Shown in pieces: positions 1 to 4,708 of a stretch of DNA of 5,092 nt. The translations under genes and the position numbers were made by a program. Position 1 is the stretch's first letter. Every line of letters begins with the position of its first letter. Below the pieces are notes generated by a model, which searched no databases, had not been told where the DNA came from, and saw only the letters and a program-made list of their open reading frames with translations. This stretch comes from Chromatiales bacterium (lineage in GTDB: Bacteria; Pseudomonadota; Gammaproteobacteria; JACCYU01): the NCBI GenBank assembly GCA_031177845.1, contig JAPSGG010000163.1:1-5092 (forward strand), in the 5' to 3' direction.

Positions 1-834
1 GAGCAAGGTATCGCAGCCGGTCATCAGCTCCCAGCTCGGTCGGGTACCCAGCAACCCAATGGAGCCGCACACGAAGGGCAAATCGTCGGGCACCGCCGCC
101 AGGCCCAGTAGCGCTTTAGATACGCCCGCACCGAGCAGCTCGGCGACTTCGATAACCTCGTCGGTTGCGTGCAGTGCGCCCGCTCCGACCAGCATGGCCA
201 CCCTCTTGCCTGAATTGAGCACTTTCGCCGCGTGCTCAAGATCCGCCTCGGCCGGCACCGTGCGCGGCGGCGAATAGCCGATGCCCGAATGGATCGTGCC
301 ATGCGCGCGTGGCGGTTTTGTGACCGCCTCCATCTCCTGCAGGTCGTTCGGCATGATGATGCAGGTGACCGTGCGCTGATCTAAAGCAATGCGCATGGCA
401 CGGTCGACAATATGGCGCATCTGCGCGGGCGTGGTCGCCATATGCACGTATTCATTGGCCACATCCTTGAAGAGTGAGACAAGATCGACTTCCTGCTGAT
501 AATCGCCGCCCAGCGCGGCACGCGCCTGTTGTCCGACGATCGCGACCACCGGCTGATGATCCTTCTTCGCATCGTACAGGCCGTTGAGCAGATGAATGGC
601 GCCGGGGCCGGACGTCGCCAGACACACGCCTATCTCACCAGTGAACTTGGCATGTGCGCAGGCCATGAACGCGGACATCTCCTCATGGCGCACCTGGACG
701 AACTCGAAGCGTTCGCCCGCACGGTCCAGCGCGCCCAAGATGCCGTTGATGCCATCGCCGGGATAACCGTAGATGCGGCGCACACCCCACTCCGATAGCC
801 GCTGCAACAGGAAATCGCTGACGAGCTGAGCCAT
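1..834 (-). CDS. Thiamine-pyrophosphate-requiring enzyme, pyruvate oxidase/acetolactate synthase superfamily (3' end cut by window edge)
   Basis: The reading frame opens with ATG at 832-834 and runs without a stop to base 1, giving 278 residues of a protein that is usually about 550-600 residues long. Residues 1-170 form the N-terminal TPP-binding (PYR) domain: YGYPGDGING near 22-31, RHEE at 49-52 with Glu51 as the expected cofactor-activating glutamate, and the TSGPGAIHLLNGLYDAKKD stretch at 74-92. Residues from about 197 start the central domain (VAMLVGAGA, later GSIGLLGTRPSWELM), where the window ends. The C-terminal TPP/Mg-binding domain is therefore not seen. The YPGDGINGI and GLLGTRPSWELMTGCDTLL signatures fit the pyruvate oxidase (PoxB-like) branch better than biosynthetic acetolactate synthase, but the substrate cannot be fixed without the missing half. 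A GAGGT ribosome site (minus strand, 841-845) lies six bases before the ATG. A sigma-54-type promoter lies about 50 bp upstream, and the gene is divergent from the GH15 gene. It probably converts pyruvate in the cytoplasm to acetyl phosphate or acetate. Confidence 0.93.
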   Translation of the reverse strand, partial: MAQLVSDFLLQRLSEWGVRRIYGYPGDGINGILGALDRAGERFEFVQVRHEEMSAFMACAHAKFTGEIGVCLATSGPGAIHLLNGLYDAKKDHQPVVAIVGQQARAALGGDYQQEVDLVSLFKDVANEYVHMATTPAQMRHIVDRAMRIALDQRTVTCIIMPNDLQEMEAVTKPPRAHGTIHSGIGYSPPRTVPAEADLEHAAKVLNSGKRVAMLVGAGALHATDEVIEVAELLGAGVSKALLGLAAVPDDLPFVCGSIGLLGTRPSWELMTGCDTLL

Positions 835-885
835 GAATTTACCTCGCGTCTGTAGCTGCGTCTGCTTTGATCTATGGGTGAAAAC

Positions 886-900
886 GCAAGGCTTGTGCCA
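886..900 (-). promoter_or_regulatory. Candidate sigma-54 (RpoN) -24/-12 promoter of the TPP-enzyme gene
   Basis: On the minus strand the bases read TGGCAC, five bases (AAGCC), then TTGC. This matches the sigma-54 consensus TGGCACG-N4-TTGC at every position except the G after CAC, and the invariant GG and GC are exactly 10 bases apart. Transcription would start near 873-876, giving a leader of about 40 bases before the ATG at 834, which has its own GAGGT ribosome site. The inverted repeats at 981-997 and 1033-1042 sit roughly 80-140 bp upstream, a normal distance for an enhancer-binding activator. No activator gene is in the window. Confidence 0.6.
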
Positions 901-914
901 CACGGGTTGCGGGA

Positions 915-935
915 GCCGCCGGGCAATATGGCGGC
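915..935. repeat. Inverted repeat GCCGCC-N9-GGCGGC
   Basis: Six-base perfect arms (915-920 and 930-935) flank a nine-base loop. It lies just upstream of the sigma-54 promoter for the TPP enzyme. Such GC-only arms occur by chance in GC-rich DNA, so its meaning is uncertain. It is the first of three closely spaced inverted repeats. Confidence 0.35.
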
Positions 936-950
936 ACAGGCACTCACGAC

Positions 951-980
951 CTGCTATCTGCGAGGAGGAAGAGATAGCAG
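951..980. repeat. Perfect 9-bp stem with a 12-base loop containing AGGAGG
   Basis: Arms CTGCTATCT (951-959) and AGATAGCAG (972-980) are perfectly complementary. The loop, GCGAGGAGGAAG, contains a full Shine-Dalgarno-like AGGAGG at 963-968. No in-frame start codon follows at usable distance, so it is not a working ribosome site here. If transcribed rightwards it could be an RNA hairpin presenting GGA motifs, as CsrA/RsmA-type proteins bind. As DNA it could be an operator. It abuts the next inverted repeat without a gap. Confidence 0.6.
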
Positions 981-997
981 TTACAAAGGCGTTGTAA
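981..997. promoter_or_regulatory. Candidate operator TTACAA-N5-TTGTAA
   Basis: Perfect six-base arms (981-986 and 992-997) around AGGCG form a dyad typical of a dimeric DNA-binding protein. It begins on the base following the 951-980 hairpin and lies in the most AT-rich stretch of the divergent region (about 981-1005). It is about 80 bp upstream of the sigma-54 -24 element, so an enhancer-binding activator site is possible. The regulator is unknown. Confidence 0.4.
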
Positions 998-1032
998 TAT
1001 TTACATGCGCTGTGTTGCAGGAGCAGCAGCCT

Positions 1033-1042
1033 TGTCGCGACA
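1033..1042. promoter_or_regulatory. 10-bp perfect palindrome TGTCGCGACA
   Basis: The ten bases are fully self-complementary. The flanks extend it weakly: a T/G wobble at 1032/1043, then a C/G pair at 1031/1044. TGT...ACA ends are common in activator and repressor sites. It is about 135 bp upstream of the sigma-54 promoter, inside the usual enhancer range. A palindrome of this length is only mildly unlikely by chance. Confidence 0.3.
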
Positions 1043-1044
1043 GG

Positions 1045-1138
1045 CCCTCACTCTCCCTGATCCTCATCCCAATCACCTCCCAAAGGGAGAGAGCGCTATC
1101 GTTCTCTTCTCCCCCTAGGAGATGGAGAGGAATGAGGG
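1045..1138. repeat. Imperfect long palindrome of dispersed intergenic repeat type (CCCTCA...TGAGGG)
   Basis: The element begins with CCCTCA (1045-1050) and ends with the complementary TGAGGG (1133-1138). Both halves are built from CTCTCCC/CTCC-type tracts on the left and GGAGA/GGAGAGG tracts on the right. Internal hairpins include CTCCC-AAA-GGGAG (1077-1089) and TCTCC...GGAGA (1108-1122). This pattern resembles the multicopy CCCTCACCC...CTCCC-AAA-GGGAG intergenic repeats seen in many gamma- and betaproteobacterial genomes. Only one copy lies in the window, so repetitiveness is inferred from resemblance, not observed. Confidence 0.5.
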
Positions 1139-1155
1139 CGATCTGGAGATCGCCC
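1136..1155. repeat. 20-bp near-perfect palindrome upstream of the GH15 gene
   Basis: Arms GGGCGATCT (1136-1144) and AGATCGCCC (1147-1155) are perfectly complementary around a two-base centre. It overlaps the end of the long repeat by three bases and ends 46 bp before the GH15 start codon. No T-run follows on either strand, so it does not look like a terminator. It could be a repressor site over the GH15 promoter or the outer part of the repeat element. Confidence 0.45.
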
Positions 1156-1201
1156 CACACATGGCAGTGGCGTTGTCACGATCCTTGCTGCTGGGTTTGG
1201 G

Positions 1202-3022
1202 ATGGCTGCCTCAAGCGATACAGACCGCCATCCTCCCATCGAGGACTACTCCTTTATCAGCGATTGTCATTCCGTCGCGCTGGTCTCGCGCACCGGTTCC
1301 GTCGATTGGGCCTGCATGCCCCGCCTGGATCATGGCAGCATCTTCGGGCGCCTGCTCGACTGGGAATTGGGGGGCTACTGCTCGATCTCGCCGACGGCTG
1401 GCGAGTACCACGTCAGCCGTCGCTATCTCGATCAAACCCTGGTACTGGAAACCACCTTCGACACCGGCGACGGCCGGGCGCGCCTCATCGACTGCTTTAC
1501 AATGGTCGAGGGCGGTGCGAGACATCCGTATCAACAACTGCTGCGCATCATCGAAGGCGAAAGCGGTCAGGTCGACCTCGTGCTGCGTATAGCGCCGCGG
1601 TTCGACTACGGTCAGATGCACCCATGGGTACGCTGCCACAGCGAAGGCCACTTTACTGCCATCGGCGGTGATGACGGCCTGATCATCTGGAGCGACTGTC
1701 CGCTCACGCTCGACGGCCGGCACGACCTGACGGTGCGCTTCAGCGTGGAGGCGGGAGCACGGCATTATCTTTCGATGCAACACCGGCGGCCGGAACTGAT
1801 CGATCCCAGCCCGCCGCCGTCCCCTTCCACCGAGGAACTCGATCAGGGTCTCGACAAGACCGTCGAGCTGTGGCGCCGTTGGTGCTTAGACCGCACTGAG
1901 CCCGAGACCATCGATCCCCCCGTCATGCGTTCGGCGCTGGTGTTAAAGGCGCTCAACTATGCTCCTACTGGCGCCATTGCGGCGGCTGCCACGACCTCGC
2001 TGCCGGAGGCGGCCGGCGGCAGCCTCAACTGGGATTATCGCTTCAGTTGGATCCGCGACTCTTGGCTTACCGTGCGCGCGCTGGGGAAGATCGGGCCGCG
2101 GCGTGAGGCCGATAGTTTTCGCCGCTTCATTCAGCGCAGCACGGCCGGCCAAGTCGACGAGCTCCAGGTCATGTACGGGATCCATGGCGAGCGGCGCCTC
2201 ACCGAGTTTACGCTGGATCATCTCGACGGCTACCGCGGTGCGCGGCCGGTGCGCATCGGCAATGCGGCCACTGGGCAGTTGCAGCTCGACATGTACGGGG
2301 GACTATTGGAGCTGGCTTGGCGCTGGACGCAGGAGGGCCACACGCCAGATGAGGATTATTGGATATTTCTGACCGAGGTGGTCGGCCTGGTCGCGGCGCG
2401 CTGGTCGGAACCCGATCATGGCATCTGGGAGATACGAGGAATACCGCGCCATTTCGTCTTTTCCAAGATCATGTGCTGGGCGGCGCTGGATCGTGGCATC
2501 AAGCTGGTCGAGCGCTTTGGTCGAGAGGCGCCGCTCGAGCGCTGGATCGAGGCGAGGGACGCAGTACGCCAAGCCATTGAGACCCGCGGTTACGACCGTA
2601 ACCGCCGCACCTTCGTACAGACTCTCGGTGAATTTTCTCTGGATGCTGCCCTGCTGCTCGCTCCCAGTTTCGATTTCGTGGCCTACGATGACGAGCGGAT
2701 GATCGGCACCGCCGATGCGATCATAGCCGATCTCGACCGTGGCGGTCTGATCCTGCGCAACCACGATCTACCCGGTGACAATCCATTTTTGGCCTGCACG
2801 TTCTGGTTGACGGAATGCCTGGCCCGCCAGGGGCGCATGGATCAGGCTGGCGCCTACTTCAATCGGGCGATGGATACCGCCAACGACCTGGGACTCTTCT
2901 CCGAAGAATACGACGTGGAACACCGCACGCAGCTCGGCAATTTCCCGCAGGCGCTCACTCACCTAGCCCATATCGGCGCCGCCCTGGCGCTGGGCGAGAT
3001 GGGGGTCCTGAGGCCAAGCTAG
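1202..3022 (+). CDS. Glycoside hydrolase family 15 protein (trehalase/glucoamylase type)
   Basis: A complete 606-residue protein of normal family length, with no signal peptide, so probably cytoplasmic. GH15 enzymes are inverting alpha-glucosidases acting on trehalose, maltodextrins or related glucosides. Residues 11-235 form the N-terminal beta-sandwich domain, opening with the family hallmark PPIEDYSFISDC and GSVDWACMPRLD. From about 240 comes the (alpha/alpha)6 barrel: NWDYRFSWIRDSWLTVRAL at 276-294, then WEIRG at 409-413 with Glu410 as likely general acid, RHFVFSKIMCWAALDRGI at 416-433, and LFSEEYD at 565-571 with Glu568 (or 569) as likely general base. The protein ends with the typical GNFPQALTHLAHIGAA. 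All expected catalytic motifs are present. Cytoplasmic bacterial members of this type include trehalases, so trehalose is the leading guess, but substrate cannot be read from sequence alone. ATG 1202 is the only standard start in its frame after a stop at 1133, yet it lacks a convincing ribosome site. It is divergent from the TPP enzyme and convergent with the membrane pair downstream. Confidence 0.95.
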   Translation: MAASSDTDRHPPIEDYSFISDCHSVALVSRTGSVDWACMPRLDHGSIFGRLLDWELGGYCSISPTAGEYHVSRRYLDQTLVLETTFDTGDGRARLIDCFTMVEGGARHPYQQLLRIIEGESGQVDLVLRIAPRFDYGQMHPWVRCHSEGHFTAIGGDDGLIIWSDCPLTLDGRHDLTVRFSVEAGARHYLSMQHRRPELIDPSPPPSPSTEELDQGLDKTVELWRRWCLDRTEPETIDPPVMRSALVLKALNYAPTGAIAAAATTSLPEAAGGSLNWDYRFSWIRDSWLTVRALGKIGPRREADSFRRFIQRSTAGQVDELQVMYGIHGERRLTEFTLDHLDGYRGARPVRIGNAATGQLQLDMYGGLLELAWRWTQEGHTPDEDYWIFLTEVVGLVAARWSEPDHGIWEIRGIPRHFVFSKIMCWAALDRGIKLVERFGREAPLERWIEARDAVRQAIETRGYDRNRRTFVQTLGEFSLDAALLLAPSFDFVAYDDERMIGTADAIIADLDRGGLILRNHDLPGDNPFLACTFWLTECLARQGRMDQAGAYFNRAMDTANDLGLFSEEYDVEHRTQLGNFPQALTHLAHIGAALALGEMGVLRPS

Positions 3023-3034
3023 CCGACAGCGGCC

Positions 3035-3469
3035 TTACGGTTCCATATAGGCCTTGGCTTCCAATTGGAGCTCGTAGGCGCGCGGGTCCTGCGTGAAGAA
3101 GAGGCCGCCCTTGGCATTGGAATGAGCCGGCACGTAGTCGAAGGTGGTGGACGACCTTTCGATCGTCTTACCGTCCCGCTTGAGCGTGCCTTGGACGTTC
3201 ACGGCGGCGGCGCTCGAGCCACCATGGTTGCGGACAATGATCTGCACGAGATAGCGGCCATTGACCAGCGTGATGGGCCCGGCCTGGGCTTTTAGCTGAG
3301 GGAGTGTATCCTCATCGAAGGCATCGTAGAGGATCAGTCCAAGCACACCGACCACCAGAATCAGGCCGAGTGCTGACGCAATCCACTCGAGCGCGGGCGT
3401 CTTCTTTTCGGGCGCGCGGCCTTTTTGATGTGCATCCCGGTGTTTATCCGGTAGATTACGATCGGACAA
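3035..3469 (-). CDS. TIGR02588-family membrane-anchored protein of unknown function
   Basis: With the TTG start at 3467-3469 the protein has 144 residues. The first 26 are hydrophilic and basic (KGRAPEKK). One transmembrane helix follows at about 29-48 (WIASALGLILVVGVLGLILY), then a soluble domain of about 90 residues, probably outside the cytoplasm. That domain is rich in predicted beta strands (ITLVNGRYLVQIIVRNHGG, AAAVNVQGTL, and the end YELQLEAKAYMEP), suggesting an immunoglobulin-like fold. This matches the TIGR02588 family, known as the constant partner of TIGR02587 in a two-gene unit and without known function. The start is eight bases after the stop of the TIGR02587 gene, and no ATG or GTG exists in frame before the helix, so a TTG start with translational coupling is inferred. 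The frame is open upstream to 3757, but that part overlaps the real membrane gene and is not protein-like. Family assignment is confident; start is moderate. Confidence 0.82.
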   Translation of the reverse strand: MSDRNLPDKHRDAHQKGRAPEKKTPALEWIASALGLILVVGVLGLILYDAFDEDTLPQLKAQAGPITLVNGRYLVQIIVRNHGGSSAAAVNVQGTLKRDGKTIERSSTTFDYVPAHSNAKGGLFFTQDPRAYELQLEAKAYMEP

Positions 3470-3477
3470 CTGATGTA

Positions 3478-4308
3478 TTACAGCACCAGACGGGCAAGCG
3501 CCGCGCCTAGGGCACCGGGAAAGCCCAGCACAATGGTTATCTTGGCGATTTCGATGATTCCGATCGCGTCCGTGCGCCCGAAGGTCCACAGTACATAGAG
3601 GCTCACCAGCAGCGCAATAGCATAGCCGACGATCGTGAAACGCAGCAGTACACTGAAGAAGCTGCCGGGATAATCTTCTTGACCGCCGAAGCCAACCGTG
3701 TAGACAAAGGCGTGCAGCATGACTAGCGAGGCAACCGCAAGAGCCAACGTGTGCCACTCCGTCATCATGTAGGCGATCAGGATCATCTCTTCGGTGGGCG
3801 CCACGTTAAACGCAACAAATAATGCCCCGGCCATCATCAAGAACAGCTCGCCTGCATAGGAGGCCTGCCGCTCCCGCTGCTCACTCTCGGCGCTCTTGGC
3901 TCCGCCGAGCTGCGAGCGTGCCAAGGTCGCGCCCATGCTCGCTGGCACGACCAGAAGCGTGATCTTACCGACGATCTCCCGCCAGGTCTGGTCGAGCGTG
4001 ATGATGCTCATCAGCGTGAGCACCGCCACGACGGCGATAAAGCCCACCGCGTAAGCCGAGAGCGCGTCCATAAGATCGTCGCGCCAGCGGAACGTGTCCT
4101 CGAAACCGGCGTAGTAAGATAGCCCGACTAAAAGCGGTAAAGCCGTGAGCAAAAAAATCGCAAGGCGCAGTCTATCCATGTAAAAGCCCAGCCACCACAT
4201 CTCCATCGTCATGAGCAGCGGAAAGGCAAAGATGATTGCGCCGCCGAAGGCGCGTGCCAGCCCCAGTGCATATTGGCGGTTTTCTTCGATACCATGCCTC
4301 CTTAGCAT
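3478..4308 (-). CDS. TIGR02587/DUF2391-family polytopic inner-membrane protein of unknown function
   Basis: From ATG 4306-4308 the protein has 276 residues and about seven or eight hydrophobic helices, roughly at 17-33, 47-67, 84-104, 114-128, 155-169, 183-206, 219-241 and 249-271. Conserved-looking motifs are TMEMWWLGFYMDRLR at 34-48, within and after the first helix, and NVAPTEEM at 168-175. A charged loop (KSAESEQRERQ, about 138-148) separates the two halves. These match the TIGR02587 integral membrane family (DUF2391), which occurs next to TIGR02588; no transport substrate or activity is known. The next gene starts eight bases after its stop, so the two are almost certainly co-transcribed. 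The start is unsettled: TTG 4314 or ATG 4308 have only a weak upstream ribosome site. A perfect AGGAGG lies inside the frame at 4297-4302, with no standard in-frame start after it. Confidence 0.87.
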   Translation of the reverse strand: MLRRHGIEENRQYALGLARAFGGAIIFAFPLLMTMEMWWLGFYMDRLRLAIFLLTALPLLVGLSYYAGFEDTFRWRDDLMDALSAYAVGFIAVVAVLTLMSIITLDQTWREIVGKITLLVVPASMGATLARSQLGGAKSAESEQRERQASYAGELFLMMAGALFVAFNVAPTEEMILIAYMMTEWHTLALAVASLVMLHAFVYTVGFGGQEDYPGSFFSVLLRFTIVGYAIALLVSLYVLWTFGRTDAIGIIEIAKITIVLGFPGALGAALARLVL

Positions 4309-4411
4309 AGCCAACCGCTTCGCCAGTACGTCAGCTTGCGCGAAAGGCCCTTCGCCGACGGCGATGTGCGTGCAGAGCCGCCATCAGCGGGGGAACCCGA
4401 TGCAGACTCTA

Positions 4412-4437
4412 AGCTAAAAGAGCGTGCGGCTAACCGC
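4412..4437 (-). terminator. Weak candidate terminator/attenuator after chaB
   Basis: On the minus strand a GCGG-TTAG-CCGC hairpin (4437-4426) overlaps the chaB stop codon. A short TCTTTT run (4420-4415) follows five bases later. The stem has only four pairs and the T-run is displaced, so it may at most reduce read-through into the membrane gene pair. The 121 bases between chaB and ATG 4308 contain no gene that I can support. Confidence 0.25.
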
Positions 4438-4660
4438 GCTTGGCCTGCCAGCGGCCGTCTTTCTTCTCGTATTTCTGCTCTACGGCCGACCAGGCGACTT
4501 TGTGCGAGACCTCTTCGCGCGAGGCATCGCCACGACGCTTCTTAGGGTCGGCATACTGATCCCAAGCGTTGTTGTAGGCCTCTTTGTAGATCTCCTGCGC
4601 ATGCTTGGGCAGATTGTCTTTCACCGAATCCGGTAACTCGGCAAGGCTGTGATAGGTCAT
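4430..4660 (-). CDS. chaB: ChaB-family protein (putative cation transport regulator)
   Basis: A 76-residue protein of normal ChaB length. The opening MTYHSLAELPDSVKDNLP, the helix HAQEIYKEAYNNAWDQY (20-36), the basic DPKKRR (38-43), and HKVAWSAVEQKYEKKDGRW (53-71) are all typical of ChaB, which folds as a small helical domain. Escherichia coli ChaB is linked to the ChaA cation/proton antiporter, but in many bacteria ChaB occurs without ChaA, and none is seen here. The ATG at 4658-4660 is chosen because the ChaB fold begins there and a GGGAGA ribosome site (4672-4667) precedes it by six bases. An extension to 4693 would add eleven residues not typical of the family. The gene follows the PRC-barrel gene by 48 bp and precedes the TIGR02587/02588 pair on the same strand, suggesting a stress-related operon (inference). 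Confidence 0.9.
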   Translation of the reverse strand: MTYHSLAELPDSVKDNLPKHAQEIYKEAYNNAWDQYADPKKRRGDASREEVSHKVAWSAVEQKYEKKDGRWQAKRG

Positions 4661-4666
4661 CGTTGT

Positions 4667-4672
4667 TCTCCC
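4667..4672 (-). promoter_or_regulatory. Ribosome binding site of chaB
   Basis: GGGAGA on the minus strand lies six bases before ATG 4660. It decides the chaB start in favour of 4660 over the longer open frame beginning at 4693. Confidence 0.7.
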
Positions 4673-4708
4673 GAGAATTAGTCTGTCCGCCACGAGGCCG
4701 CCGGGCAG

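Noticed and set aside
529..798. 89-residue plus-strand open frame inside the TPP-enzyme gene
   Set aside because: It is antisense to the conserved TPP-binding domain and has no recognisable motif of its own.
1173..1189. Plus-strand sigma-54-like sequence (TTGTCACG-N4-TTGCT) just before the GH15 start
   Set aside because: It matches the RpoN consensus except that the second base of the near-invariant GG is T. Transcription would begin about at the ATG, leaving no leader. Too weak to call without a mapped start.
874..1671. 265-residue plus-strand open frame across the divergent region and the GH15 start
   Set aside because: It overlaps the GH15 gene in another frame, has no family-like motifs, and is rich in Arg/Pro/Ser as expected of a shadow frame in GC-rich DNA.
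1211..1783. 190-residue minus-strand open frame opposite the GH15 gene
   Set aside because: It is antisense to strongly conserved GH15 sequence, with no ribosome site or recognisable domain; a codon-bias shadow.
2303..2764. 153-residue minus-strand open frame inside the GH15 gene
   Set aside because: It lies opposite the catalytic WEIRG and RHFVFSK region, with no domain or ribosome site; explained by codon usage on the coding strand.
3470..3757. 96-codon upstream extension of the TIGR02588 frame
   Set aside because: It overlaps the confident TIGR02587 membrane gene, is Arg/Cys/His-rich and unlike the family, which begins shortly before the single membrane helix.
4661..4693. Eleven-residue N-terminal extension of ChaB to a start at 4693
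   Set aside because: ChaB proteins begin at the residues encoded from 4660, where a good ribosome site is placed; the extension would run through that site.
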